Part shown: positions 17,381-26,896 of the stretch, in pieces
How positions within the stretch are numbered: position 1 is the first letter of the stretch
Layout: each line of letters starts with the position of its first letter
Origin: Scytonematopsis contorta HA4267-MV1
GTDB taxonomy: Bacteria; Cyanobacteriota; Cyanobacteriia; Cyanobacteriales; Nostocaceae
Reading direction: 5' to 3'
DNA length: 64,000 nt
Assembly: GCA_019359035.1 (NCBI GenBank)
Contig: JAHHIC010000081.1
Coordinates: 19,534-83,533, forward strand
Notes under the pieces: generated by a model
Seen by the model: only the letters and a program-made list of their open reading frames with translations
Told to the model about the DNA's origin: nothing
Database searches by the model: none
Position numbers and translations under genes: made by a program

Positions 17381-19495
17381 TTACTTCGTAGCCTTCACCC
17401 GATAAGGGCTAGTTAATTTATCCAACTGCTGTATTAACAAACTAAGGAACAACCCCACATCCGTCACCACACCAGTAGATTCAATCGAACCTCGGTCACT
17501 CAACTTCGTCACCACAGCAGGGTTAATATCCACGCAAACCATTTTTACTCCCGCAGGTGTCATATTCCCAACACCAATCGAGTGCAACATCGAAGAAAAC
17601 ATTAAAATCATCTCCGCACCCCGAATTAGCTCAGCGTATTCAGCTTGTGCTTTAATTAAATCCATCTGGGTATCGGGTAACGGTCCATCATCACGAATCG
17701 AACCCGCGAGTGAGAAGGGGATATTATTTTTCACACATTCATACATAACCCCACTTTTAACCACCCCAGCTTCCACCGCTTTGGCAATACTTCCGTAACG
17801 ACGAACAGTATTAATTACCTTCAAATGATGACGGTGACCACCCCGAACCGAGACACCCCGTTTCATATCGACACCAAGGGAGGTTCCCAGCATCGATTGT
17901 TCCATATCATGAACCGCTATTGCATTTCCTCCCAGTAAAGCTTGAACATAGCCTTCCCTAATCAACCTGGACAAATGTTCCCCACCACCAGTGTGAATCA
18001 CTACGGGTCCAGCGGTGACAACAACTCTACCACCAGCGTCACGAATTTTACGTAATTCCCACGCTACCTGTTCCACTATCAATTCAACACGGCGTTCGCT
18101 TGAAACCCCTGCTGACATAAAGCTAAACTCTTCGGTGTTGCGTTTTTCCCGCGATTCCGGTTTGCGGATTGTACGGATACCTTGCGTGTCTACTACAACT
18201 CTTTCTCCAACTTCCAAGTCTCGCAAAACTTTACACCTTGCTAGCAACCCATCACTGGTTTGAGAAATTGCGATCGCACCGTCCATGCGTTGATTTTGCA
18301 CTTTTATCCACTCACCGTTAATTCTGACTTCGGTGGGATAAATGGTACTAACGTAAAAATCGTCTGGTGCAACTCCGTGTAAAATGACGGGTTCAAGTTT
18401 AGCATCCCGTTCATCTTCTGGTAGATTCACCGCACCCAAATCAATTAATAGAGAGAGAATTTCTTCCATCACATCGTGGTGGGGTGCTGATATTCTCACC
18501 TCAGCAGAAGAAGTACTTTGACGCTGTTCTCCCAAATCAAAATTCAGGACTTGGAAACTACCACCCTTGTCTATAATTAAATCCAAAGCCCGGTTAATCA
18601 AACCAGAGTCAAGTAAATGTCCTTCCAAACGAATAATCCGGCTTTCGACGTAAATATTCGCGTGTAAATCTTCTTGTACAGGTTCCGTAACCCGCAATGT
18701 CAAACATTTTGCAGCTCCACCAGCTTTGAGAAATTCCGTCAAAGGTGTCTCTAACACCAAAAAACCAGCTTCCCCAAGACGCGCTTTCAGTATTTCCGAA
18801 GCTTTATTCATCACAACGATGTGGTCAATATTTACCGTATTACAGGCAAAATTCACCGCGTCAGCTTCTGCAATAGCAATACGTTTTTCTGGTGCAACCC
18901 GCATTTCTATTAAGCGATTAGAGTAAGAGTCAAATGCTCCTGGATAATACAGCAAATAACCATTCGCTAGGGGGCAAAAACAAGTATCAAGGTGGTAAAA
19001 GCGCTCATCAATCAGTCTTAGAGATAAAACCTCAATATCTAACCATTTTGCCAAGTAAGGGTGTGAGTCCAACTCAGAACGGAACCCATATCCTGCCCAT
19101 AACCAACGTCCTTCACGGTCTAAAAGGGCATCACCAGCACCTTCAAAAGGTAAATCTTTGGGGAGTTCATAGACACTATAGCCTTTTTCTTCAAACCATT
19201 TCTTAAAATATGGTTCCTCTCCTTGCCGTTCCTTATGTAAAAAACGACTTAACACCACATTATCGCCCAAAACTAAACCCGCATTGGCAGTAAAAACCAT
19301 ATCCGGCCAGCCTTTTTCGGGTTTAACCAAATCCACAATCGCATTACTTTTGAGAATTTGGTATAAATTTTGCCACTGTTCTTTTGCCCTATCCTGAGAA
19401 GATTTGTGAATATTCCCTTCCATCCAGGGATTAATCACATAGTCCACATCATAGTGTTCAGGAGCGCACATTAAAAATCGAATCTGGGAGTTCAT
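17381..19495 (-). CDS. argZ: Arginine dihydrolase ArgZ/AgrE (TIGR00300 family)
   Basis: It hydrolyses arginine to ornithine, ammonia and CO2, a key step in cyanobacterial arginine and cyanophycin breakdown. The N-terminal guanidine-modifying domain carries Asn71, His168 and Cys264 (numbering from the ATG at 19495), the positions reported for Synechocystis ArgZ; the Cys is in GGAAKCLTLR. The C-terminal half is the LOR/SDH-like ornithine-handling domain of TIGR00300 proteins (VVVTAGPVVIHTGGG, VCVDINPAVVTKL). The full length, 704 residues, matches AgrE of Anabaena. The start at 19495 (MNSQIRF) is favoured over the ATG at 19507 because it reproduces the known active-site numbering. No putA is present nearby. 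Confidence 0.93.
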   Translation of the reverse strand: MNSQIRFLMCAPEHYDVDYVINPWMEGNIHKSSQDRAKEQWQNLYQILKSNAIVDLVKPEKGWPDMVFTANAGLVLGDNVVLSRFLHKERQGEEPYFKKWFEEKGYSVYELPKDLPFEGAGDALLDREGRWLWAGYGFRSELDSHPYLAKWLDIEVLSLRLIDERFYHLDTCFCPLANGYLLYYPGAFDSYSNRLIEMRVAPEKRIAIAEADAVNFACNTVNIDHIVVMNKASEILKARLGEAGFLVLETPLTEFLKAGGAAKCLTLRVTEPVQEDLHANIYVESRIIRLEGHLLDSGLINRALDLIIDKGGSFQVLNFDLGEQRQSTSSAEVRISAPHHDVMEEILSLLIDLGAVNLPEDERDAKLEPVILHGVAPDDFYVSTIYPTEVRINGEWIKVQNQRMDGAIAISQTSDGLLARCKVLRDLEVGERVVVDTQGIRTIRKPESREKRNTEEFSFMSAGVSSERRVELIVEQVAWELRKIRDAGGRVVVTAGPVVIHTGGGEHLSRLIREGYVQALLGGNAIAVHDMEQSMLGTSLGVDMKRGVSVRGGHRHHLKVINTVRRYGSIAKAVEAGVVKSGVMYECVKNNIPFSLAGSIRDDGPLPDTQMDLIKAQAEYAELIRGAEMILMFSSMLHSIGVGNMTPAGVKMVCVDINPAVVTKLSDRGSIESTGVVTDVGLFLSLLIQQLDKLTSPYRVKATK

Positions 19496-19742
19496 AAAAT
19501 CTCTCAAGGGTCTGGATGCAGCCAGGGTTTACTTTTATACTTAATCGACGTTTAACAACCAGTACAATATTTGTGGGAGTACTGCCTCAGTGATAGCACA
19601 AGGGTAGAGTAAATTTTACTTTGTTTTACCCCCTAAGGATTGTTTAGGAAAAATAAATAAATCCTTAAGGCACAGGAAATTAAAAGGGTATCTATAATTT
19701 GGAACTTCTTTAAATTACTAAGGACTTATATTTTACACTTTT

Positions 19743-20411
19743 ATGTATAACTCGCCATTTCAAATGTTAGCGACCGACTATGATGGGACAATTGCCACCG
19801 ATGGAGCAATTACCAGCGAGACGGAACAAGCACTCTTACAAGCTAAAAACGCAGGTTTTCTTCTGGCTTTGGTTACAGGTAGAGAATTTGATGATTTATT
19901 GAACGCTTGTCCCCAAATAAAGATGTTCGACTTGGTTGTAGCAGAAAACGGGGCTGTACTGCATTTTCCTGTTAGCGGGCATATAGAAATTTTGTCTAGC
20001 CCGGATGCTGATAACTTTATCCGACAAATGATACATAGGAATATACCATTTTCTAGAGGACGAGTAATTGCTAGCGTTCAAAGTCGGTACGAAGAACAAG
20101 TCTGCTCTTTAATTGATAAATTAGAATTACCTCTACATATTATCCGCAACAAAGATGTAGCCATGATTTTACCTTTGGGGGTTGATAAAGCCAAGGGACT
20201 TGAGAAAGGGTTACATCGTTTCAAAATTACCAACCATCAAGTTATTGGGATAGGTGATGCGGAAAATGATTTGGCTTTGTTACAATTCGCTGGGTTCCGG
20301 GTTGCGGTCGCGAATGCTGATGATGTAGTGAAAAATGTAGCTGACTGGGTAACAGATAAAGCTAGTGGTGAAGGAGTTGCGGAGTTTATTCGGAAATATT
20401 TAGTTAAGTAG
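19743..20411 (+). CDS. HAD-superfamily hydrolase (Cof/phosphatase type)
   Basis: A soluble phosphatase-like protein of 222 residues. Motif I is DYDGT with nucleophile Asp12 and Asp14, motif II is the VTGR loop, the conserved Lys is in VDKAKGLEKG, and motifs III/IV are GIGDAENDLALL. The C2-type cap is small. Such enzymes act on sugar phosphates or similar small phosphates; the substrate is not predictable. It is divergent from argZ/agrE, across a 250-bp region that contains an imperfect inverted repeat (CCTAAGGATT at 19632, AATCCTTAAGG at 19660). Confidence 0.88.
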   Translation: MYNSPFQMLATDYDGTIATDGAITSETEQALLQAKNAGFLLALVTGREFDDLLNACPQIKMFDLVVAENGAVLHFPVSGHIEILSSPDADNFIRQMIHRNIPFSRGRVIASVQSRYEEQVCSLIDKLELPLHIIRNKDVAMILPLGVDKAKGLEKGLHRFKITNHQVIGIGDAENDLALLQFAGFRVAVANADDVVKNVADWVTDKASGEGVAEFIRKYLVK

Positions 20412-20667
20412 TCCACAGTAATTCTAGAAATTAATAAATAGAAATTATAAATCATTTTGTGTATCCGTAAGTGAACTGCTTATGGATATATTTTCGCGCA
20501 TTTTTTTCAAGTAAAATATTGTACCTATTGACAGAATTACTATTATTATAAATAATCCTCAAAGTAGATTATAAAGAAATACAGGAATAGTAGAATAAAT
20601 TTAACCAACCTCAAGATTTATCAGTTTTCAATGAAGACAAATTATTTCTTCTACTGCATATATATAA

Positions 20668-21936
20668 ATGGTATTTATGGAAAGTAAACGATTGCATTTA
20701 GTCGCGGACTTTCTACCATCTCAAATCCACTCTCGTACTTCTGAAACTTTGGTGCGAAAGCCACCTTCAAAGCATTGCGAAGTGTGTGTAATTGTTCCAG
20801 CTAGGAATGAATCCCAAACATTAGCACAGACCCTTACAGCTTTGACGCATCAGGTTGACCTCAAGGGAAAGCGTTTAGACCCTCAGCGCTACGAAATTAT
20901 TCTGTTGCTGAATAATTGTGACGATGATTCAAGTCTAATAGCATTTGATTTTGCGAAACTTCACCCCTACTTAGCACTACACATAGTAGAGATAACTCTA
21001 CCTCTTACAGAAGCTTACATCGGTCGAGTTAGACAGTTGTTGATGGATGAAGCATATCGTCGTCTTAGCAGTTTGGGACGCAAGCGAGGAATAATCGCTT
21101 CAACTGACGGAGATTCACAAGTTAGCCCAACTTGGATTGCTGCTAATCTGTACGAAATTGCCCGTGGTGCGGATGCGGTGGGAGGAAGAATTCTGACTAA
21201 TCCAGCAGAACGTGCAACATTAGATACTTACGCTAAGGCTTGTCATTTACGAGAAGTTGGATATCGCTATTTGATAACAGAATTAGAAACTTACATTGAC
21301 CCAGACCCGTTTGATACTTTTCCTAGACACTATCAGCATTATGGGGCTTCTTTGGCAGTTACAGCAGAAATGTATGCGCTAGCAGGAGGTTTACCAGCCG
21401 TCCGTACTCCCGAAGATGTAGCTTTTTACAATGCTTTGGTGCGGGTAAATGCTCGTTTTCGTCACAGTCCTTTAGTCAAGGTAATTACATCCGCAAGACA
21501 AAAGGGACGTACTGATATTGGCTTAGCGAACCAGCTACATGAATGGGCAGAAATGGGATATCGAAAGAAACCATTCTTGGTAGAGTCAGCAGCATCTATT
21601 GAAACTCGTTTTCGGGCACGTCACCAATTACGACTCATGTGGCGGAATATCCTTAACGGCTTAACGCCAAATCATATAGACATCGCATCTTTAGCAGACA
21701 CTTTGGGAGTTCCAGGTGAATGGCTAACGCAAGAATTAACCCAACCCCATACCTTTGGTCAATTGTTTGAAAAAGTTGAACAATGTGCTTCAGAAACAGG
21801 AATTTGGACACAACGTTGGCAAAAGGTGGAAATTCAGCAGGCTATAGTGGATTTGCGATTACGACTGGAAGTATTGCGAAAACCTTATTTTAGTTTGCCC
21901 ATTAGCAAGCAGAGTAATAACCTGTTGAACATTTAA
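20668..21936 (+). CDS. Family 2 glycosyltransferase
   Basis: A GT-A glycosyltransferase of 422 residues. It begins the catalytic domain with CEVCVIVPARNESQTLAQTL, continues with ILLLNNCDDDS and has a DxD-type metal site in STDGDSQVSP. The segment HYGASLAVTAEMYALAGGLP is the usual acceptor-side helix region. There is no membrane segment, so it is cytoplasmic. It faces the acyl-CoA dehydrogenase/PIG-L/methyltransferase operon tail to tail, and the four genes together look like a glycoconjugate pathway. ATGs at 20668 and 20677 are both possible starts. Confidence 0.85.
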   Translation: MVFMESKRLHLVADFLPSQIHSRTSETLVRKPPSKHCEVCVIVPARNESQTLAQTLTALTHQVDLKGKRLDPQRYEIILLLNNCDDDSSLIAFDFAKLHPYLALHIVEITLPLTEAYIGRVRQLLMDEAYRRLSSLGRKRGIIASTDGDSQVSPTWIAANLYEIARGADAVGGRILTNPAERATLDTYAKACHLREVGYRYLITELETYIDPDPFDTFPRHYQHYGASLAVTAEMYALAGGLPAVRTPEDVAFYNALVRVNARFRHSPLVKVITSARQKGRTDIGLANQLHEWAEMGYRKKPFLVESAASIETRFRARHQLRLMWRNILNGLTPNHIDIASLADTLGVPGEWLTQELTQPHTFGQLFEKVEQCASETGIWTQRWQKVEIQQAIVDLRLRLEVLRKPYFSLPISKQSNNLLNI

Positions 21937-21972
21937 ACTCTATAATATAGAATTCTATATCCCTTTCTTGTG

Positions 21973-21994
21973 GGGTGGGCATCCTTGCCCGCCC
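21973..21994. repeat. GGGTGGGC..GCCCGCCC intergenic hairpin
   Basis: Same dispersed repeat as 12836-12857, again between convergent genes, where it may act as a terminator. Confidence 0.7.
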
Positions 21995-22026
21995 GATATA
22001 CAAGTAAAATATGGAATACTTATCAA

Positions 22027-22617
22027 TCACACACGCTCAAACAAATCAAGCCGATATTGTTCCTCTCGTTGACCTTTTAAATGCTGCAATTGATTAGGAG
22101 TTAACTTCATAAACGACTCATGAACTTCATCACCACTAAGAGGATAATCGCGAGCATAAAGCGTCCAGTGAACTAAGAGTAAATGCCCACCTGGTTTCAG
22201 GTATTGCAAAATTTGCTGTTGGGCTTTTTTCATATCTTCCCAACCCCAATAATAACCCACCTCAGAAACTAAAATTAGGTCAAACATTTCTTCAGGGAAT
22301 TGCTCAGGTACGCGCATGATTTGAAAGCGCACTTGGGCAAGTTGCTGACAGCGCTTAATTGCTTTATCCTGTGCTATTTGCGACACATCAATTGAAAGCA
22401 AGGAGTTACACTTTGAAGCTAATTTCTCAGTTAAAACACCAATAGAACCGCCAATTTCCAAGGTGGATTCATAGCTATCTTGAGGTAAAGCAGCTATTGT
22501 GGCAGCATATTTATTTGCTTCATATTCACTAGTTTCAAAATTCCAAGGGTCGGGATTTTCCGTATAAAGTTTATCGAAGTAGCTAGGTGGTAAAGAGTCA
22601 GATTGTAAGGGGTTCAT
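22027..22617 (-). CDS. NodS-like SAM-dependent methyltransferase
   Basis: A class I methyltransferase of 196 residues from the ATG at 22617. The N-terminal YFDKLYTENPDPWNFETSEY pattern is typical of the NodS group, which N-methylates amino sugars of Nod factors. Motif I is TLEIGGSIGVLT and the acidic strand is SIDVS; the later LKPGGHLLLVHWT is the usual motif III region. Its start codon overlaps the stop of the PIG-L gene (ATGA), so the two are translationally coupled. A methyl acceptor freed by the PIG-L deacetylase, an amino sugar, would be a logical substrate; this is inference. Confidence 0.85.
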   Translation of the reverse strand: MNPLQSDSLPPSYFDKLYTENPDPWNFETSEYEANKYAATIAALPQDSYESTLEIGGSIGVLTEKLASKCNSLLSIDVSQIAQDKAIKRCQQLAQVRFQIMRVPEQFPEEMFDLILVSEVGYYWGWEDMKKAQQQILQYLKPGGHLLLVHWTLYARDYPLSGDEVHESFMKLTPNQLQHLKGQREEQYRLDLFERV

Positions 22618-23360
22618 ATTATTTCCTCTAAATAAATTTCCCAAGGATGAGCAAAATTTGCTAACATTTCCGGAGTTAGACGAAAGCCTTCTGGGTCATC
22701 ATCAATTAAGTTAGTAGTTTGAGAGCGATACACTCTTATCGCTTGTTGTTTCAGTTCGATAGTAGTACTAACATCTAACTGCCAAGCGGCAATATTCAAT
22801 GATTCTGGTAAACTTTTTCTTTGCGCTGAGTCCCAGTCCCAAATAGGATATTCAAGCTGACGAGGTGATAAATACAAGCCTCCAAGTGCATTCTGAATTA
22901 ATTTCCAGCTAGCTCGATGGTCTGGATGAGGGTCATATCGCCACGGTAAAAAAATAATTTTGGGAGCAATTTCTGTTAAATAACTTTTGCAACTTGCTAC
23001 TGCACTTGTGTCATCAGCTGTAACTGACCCATCTGGCAAACGTAGAAAAGTGACTGCGTTATTTTCCACTCCCAATAAAGAAACTGCCGATAATGTTTCA
23101 CTTTCGCGCAACACTCGGAGTTTATCTGCGGGATACTTTTTCGAGCGGGGATGTGAAAGCGTACCATCACTAATAACCAAAACCCGCACATCATAATTCA
23201 ACCCACAGAGCAGAGAAATAGCACCACCACAGCCTAATGTTTCATCATCTGGATGTGGTGCTACGATTAACGCTGGATTGCGAGCAACATCATGAATTGA
23301 GCATTGCTGCAACAGGTTTGAATTAACTAAAGGTGGTATAGCGGTAACCTGATTATTCAT
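22614..23360 (-). CDS. PIG-L family (LmbE-like) N-deacetylase
   Basis: A zinc-dependent deacetylase of 248 residues from the ATG at 23360. The metal motif is APHPDDETLGCGG with His36, Asp38 and Asp39, and a second His is in YDPHPDHRAS. Family members remove acetyl groups from GlcNAc-containing substrates (PIG-L, MshB, BshB). The gene starts 8 bp inside the end of the acyl-CoA dehydrogenase gene and ends inside the start of the methyltransferase gene, so the three proteins are made from one coupled message. A longer reading from 23432 would run deep into the upstream gene and is not favoured. Confidence 0.88.
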   Translation of the reverse strand: MNNQVTAIPPLVNSNLLQQCSIHDVARNPALIVAPHPDDETLGCGGAISLLCGLNYDVRVLVISDGTLSHPRSKKYPADKLRVLRESETLSAVSLLGVENNAVTFLRLPDGSVTADDTSAVASCKSYLTEIAPKIIFLPWRYDPHPDHRASWKLIQNALGGLYLSPRQLEYPIWDWDSAQRKSLPESLNIAAWQLDVSTTIELKQQAIRVYRSQTTNLIDDDPEGFRLTPEMLANFAHPWEIYLEEII

Positions 23361-24549
23361 TGTCCCAAAGCAAGCTATTCGGATTACTTTCACTAAGAAC
23401 GTACTGCCCCACATTTGCCAAGGAAGCATCAAAAGCAGGTTGACGTAAATATAACGTCAAATCCCGAATAATTCTTTCGATAGGATTCGGGGGTAGCAAT
23501 CCGCGAGTACCAACAGAACGCTCACACATTTGCATAACATCTATACAAATTTGTTCAATAGCTGTCCTTGTCATATTCGCATAAGCAACAAGTTGCTCCG
23601 CTTGTTCGTGGGCAACATCAGCATATCCACCAAACACAGGTGCATAAGCTGCTACCATATCCGCTGCTCCTCTTAGCCAGAGATTGCCGCTTTCGATAGC
23701 GATTGCCATTTTTCCTAAACGTTCTTTTTGATAGGGGTCGTTTGTATAATTTAGCTTTTGTAAATATTCACGAGTTTGGTCAAACAATGCTTCAGCCCCA
23801 CCTAATTGCACCGCAGCAAAGCGAATTACTCCACCCGATAACCAAGGTTGACGATAATAATCACCTGGCTTACCGATAAGTGCGATTGGTTCTAACTCAA
23901 CGCCTGTAAAATCGACTTTGAAGCTAGCAGTTGCCCGCATACCACAAGGTTGCCACCAAGCAGGATTGCTGACAGTTTTTACTTCGTCCATTGGCACAAT
24001 ACACATTTGCCAACTACCGTCAGGCAAAGCGCCATTAACAAATGGACGGTCAACGTAGCCAGAGCCAGTACAAAAAGTTTTGGAACCTTCTAATCGATAC
24101 TTACCATTGGTAAGAGGGATAATCTTTACACCATCCTCGGCTTCAGCATTCCAAACGCCGAAAATTTTATGGTGAACATTAGCATCCCTTGCGTAAACAG
24201 CTACTTGTTCTCTGGTTCCAAAAGTTTGAATCAGTTGCAGAGCATTGACATGTCCCTCATAAATTCGACCAACTGCTAAATTGCCATACCCGATTCGCTT
24301 CAATAATGTCAGCAATTCACTGGTAACATTAGTATTTATGCTGGCACCCCATCCCCCTAATTCCTGATGCAACGGAGCAGCTAGTAAACCAGACTCAGCA
24401 ATAAGCTTAAATTCACTTTCGGGAAAAGCACCATTAACATCTATTGTATGAGCATTGGTAGCACAATAGTCAGCAATAGATTGGGCGTGTGATAGTGCAA
24501 CACCAGTATTTGACCTATACCATTCCTTAAGAATAGCATCGTCAGACAA
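23353..24549 (-). CDS. Acyl-CoA dehydrogenase family flavoprotein
   Basis: A protein of 398 residues with the acyl-CoA dehydrogenase layout: N-terminal helical domain (FKLIAESGLLAAPLHQELGG), middle beta domain (TFCTGSGYVDRPF, SFKVDFTGVEL) and C-terminal helical domain (VGTRGLLPPNPIERIIRDL). The family uses FAD to introduce double bonds or remove hydrogen next to a carbonyl. There is no beta-oxidation gene nearby; instead it is the first gene of an operon with a PIG-L deacetylase and a NodS-like methyltransferase. It may thus act on an acyl or sugar intermediate of that pathway. Confidence 0.85.
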   Translation of the reverse strand: MSDDAILKEWYRSNTGVALSHAQSIADYCATNAHTIDVNGAFPESEFKLIAESGLLAAPLHQELGGWGASINTNVTSELLTLLKRIGYGNLAVGRIYEGHVNALQLIQTFGTREQVAVYARDANVHHKIFGVWNAEAEDGVKIIPLTNGKYRLEGSKTFCTGSGYVDRPFVNGALPDGSWQMCIVPMDEVKTVSNPAWWQPCGMRATASFKVDFTGVELEPIALIGKPGDYYRQPWLSGGVIRFAAVQLGGAEALFDQTREYLQKLNYTNDPYQKERLGKMAIAIESGNLWLRGAADMVAAYAPVFGGYADVAHEQAEQLVAYANMTRTAIEQICIDVMQMCERSVGTRGLLPPNPIERIIRDLTLYLRQPAFDASLANVGQYVLSESNPNSLLWDNE

Positions 24550-24657
24550 ATGAGTAGTGATAGCTGCCTCCTCAAAAAAATTTATATACAGTTGAAGATA
24601 ATGAAATTTAATGATTTTACGCCTCTATCTTCAGACTGTTAATTAAACTACCAAAAG

Positions 24658-24685
24658 TGGAGACGTTACATGTAACGTCTCTACA
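24658..24685. repeat. Palindrome (family TGTAGAGAC) overlapping a stop codon
   Basis: Core GTTACA/TGTAAC as at 9986-10015, right end GTCTCTACA complete and left end shortened. On the minus strand its TAG (24681-24683) is the stop codon of the Rpn-type gene. Confidence 0.8.
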
Positions 24686-25529
24686 GCTGTTCTATCTCCG
24701 CTATTGTTAATCCTGTTATTTGGCTGATAGTTTCCACATCCAAAACACCTAGAAGAGAACGAGCTATGGCTATCGCTTGTTCCCTACGTCCTTCCTCTCG
24801 TCCTTCCTCTCGTCCTTGCTGTTTTGCTTTCAAAATGGCATTGCGGCTATCATGAAGAAACATTTCTCGTTTTTCTAAAATATCAAGTTCTTCTGGTGTC
24901 AGCCTACTTTGTTTTGCGACTTTAAAGGCATGTTGGATTGCTGGGACTTCATCTAAGTTTGGTGGAACCGTACTCAGTTTATTTGCCATTTTGAGAAAAT
25001 ACAACCACTTATCAGCGATAGTTTCTAGCTGGTCTAAATCTTTTTCAAATTTAGGTAACTCGACAAAGACTAATTCGATATCGTCGCTGTAGTCTGTTAA
25101 GTCATCTTTTTCCTTGAGACGATAGCGAGAGATGACTTTAGGACTATTTTCAAACATTTCAAAGTCGGTAATCGTCAAGGCAATAATAGGATTAAGTAAA
25201 GTGTAATCATCACCTACAGAAAGTTGAATAGAAAAGGCTTTAGCTGCATTATAAAGAACTCGTTTTTCAAAGCCTAATACATTTAAAACTTGCATTTCAA
25301 TAATTACAGTTTTGTTACCTGTAATTAAGGCTTTAACATCCAAATATGAATCTTTAATGCCTTGTATTCTAGGTGCTTGGTAGGGGTCAAGAATTTCTAA
25401 ATCGAGAATAACTTCTTGTTCTTGATATAAAATTGCGTTGAGGAAACTTATCAAAATATCTTTGCTATTTTTGGAGCCAAAGATTTTTTTAAAAGCGAAA
25501 TCGGTTTTAGGATTGATGAAAGTTCTCAT
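24681..25529 (-). CDS. Rpn family recombination-promoting nuclease / PD-(D/E)XK transposase-like protein
   Basis: A protein of 282 residues of the Rpn/YhgA-like group. It starts with INPKTDFAFKKIFGSKNSKD, has the nuclease core with an Asp in YLDVKALI and the ExQ-type IIEMQV, and ends with a charged repeat (GREEGREEGRREQ) and an HTH-like segment (ISQITGLTIAEIEQL). Relatives act as DNA endonucleases that promote recombination and are frequent and variable in cyanobacteria. The stop codon is supplied by a palindromic repeat. No neighbour suggests a specific role. Confidence 0.85.
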   Translation of the reverse strand: MRTFINPKTDFAFKKIFGSKNSKDILISFLNAILYQEQEVILDLEILDPYQAPRIQGIKDSYLDVKALITGNKTVIIEMQVLNVLGFEKRVLYNAAKAFSIQLSVGDDYTLLNPIIALTITDFEMFENSPKVISRYRLKEKDDLTDYSDDIELVFVELPKFEKDLDQLETIADKWLYFLKMANKLSTVPPNLDEVPAIQHAFKVAKQSRLTPEELDILEKREMFLHDSRNAILKAKQQGREEGREEGRREQAIAIARSLLGVLDVETISQITGLTIAEIEQL

Positions 25530-25863
25530 TGTAGGATATGGGAGATGGTAGTTTGATTGTACCAGGTGGCGCAGAAATTTACTTCATCCCTTCTAAAGTT
25601 TGTTGGGTTTCCTTTCATCGTCAACCCAACCTAAAGAATATAAGATAATTTAATGAAAAGAATATTGATTTTAGTAAACTTACCATCATTGTTGATAGAG
25701 TGAGCGTTTGTATTTTTGTTATTTTTCTTGTTATTTATAAGACAAAGCCTGTTGCCAAAATTTACCAAATCTGCTGACGAAATCTGTAAATCTGAATTTA
25801 TCGCAAGTCAAATCGCGATTTCTGAACTAAGCTACAATAAGCTAGTGCTGATTTCCTAATTTT

Positions 25864-26766
25864 ATGACAGCTTCTATCTTCTCCACCTACCAAAACTGGC
25901 TAGCAAGTTTGGCAAAATCCACCCCAGATTTAATTCTTCTCTCTAGCCGAGAGCTAGCTTGGACGGGATTAGATGTGGCTGTATTAAAATACGCAAGTAA
26001 AGAAGTGTTCGCTCCTGGTTTTTCCAGCCACCTGATTGTAATTCATCCCAAATCGATTCCGCACTTAATCCGCAAAATTGACGGAAAAATTGACTCAGGA
26101 GCAATTAAAAGCGGAGAATCTTCTATTATCTCAGCAGGATGCGAAAACGAATGGAATTGGCAAAATCCAGAACGATGTAGTCCGTTACATCTGGCTTTGG
26201 ATGATGCTTTTTTAGGTCGGGTTGCATTGGAAGATGGCTACCGCAACTGCGAACGTCTAGAAATTATCAATCATTTTACAGTTTTAGACCCTCAAATACA
26301 ACAAATTGGCTTGGCTTTGAAAGCAGAATTAGAATCAGGTGGTTTGACTGGTCGTCTGTTTGCGGAGTCTTTAGCAACAGCTTTAGCAATAAGATTATTG
26401 AGACAATATTCGACATTTAGTCAACCACTTACACACCCTGAAGGGGGATTATCTAAACATAAGTTGCAAATTGTCAAAAATTATATTAATGACAATTTGA
26501 GCGCAGATTTGAGGCTTATTGATATTTCTGCATTAGTAGGTTTAAGTTCGTCTCATTTAACGCGACTATTTCGTCAATCTATGGGTATTCCACCTTACCA
26601 ATATGTAATACAATGTCGCGTCGAACGTGCCAGACAGATGCTTGTTCGTGGGGATTTAACTATTGGAGAAATCGCAGGATTAGTTGGTTTTAATGACCAA
26701 AGTCACTTTACTTTTCACTTTAAACGTATTATTGGAGTTACACCAAAACGATTTTTACAACAGTAG
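25864..26766 (+). CDS. AraC family transcriptional regulator
   Basis: The 300-residue protein ends with two helix-turn-helix motifs of the AraC type (LRLIDISALVGLSSSHLTRL and LTIGEIAGLVGFNDQSHFTF) followed by FKRIIGVTPKRF. The N-terminal ~190 residues form a sensing domain with no clear relationship to sugar-binding cupins. It lies 130 bp upstream of four redox-type genes on the same strand and is the obvious candidate for their regulator. Confidence 0.92.
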   Translation: MTASIFSTYQNWLASLAKSTPDLILLSSRELAWTGLDVAVLKYASKEVFAPGFSSHLIVIHPKSIPHLIRKIDGKIDSGAIKSGESSIISAGCENEWNWQNPERCSPLHLALDDAFLGRVALEDGYRNCERLEIINHFTVLDPQIQQIGLALKAELESGGLTGRLFAESLATALAIRLLRQYSTFSQPLTHPEGGLSKHKLQIVKNYINDNLSADLRLIDISALVGLSSSHLTRLFRQSMGIPPYQYVIQCRVERARQMLVRGDLTIGEIAGLVGFNDQSHFTFHFKRIIGVTPKRFLQQ

Positions 26767-26849
26767 CAGAAATTTCATAAGAATCACAGAAATCTTCAAT
26801 ACAAATAGGCTGAAAACTAATAAAATACTTTAGGTATTTCCAAAAAAAA

Positions 26850-26873
26850 GACTAAACATGTTTAGTCTCTACA
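26850..26873. repeat. Palindrome (family TGTAGAGAC), left end truncated
   Basis: GACTAAACATGTTTAGTC is a perfect palindrome followed by the usual TCTACA end; the left TGTAGA is replaced by an A-run. It lies between the araC-type gene and the operon. Confidence 0.75.
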
Positions 26874-26896
26874 ATGGTTGCAGGAGTAAATGATAG

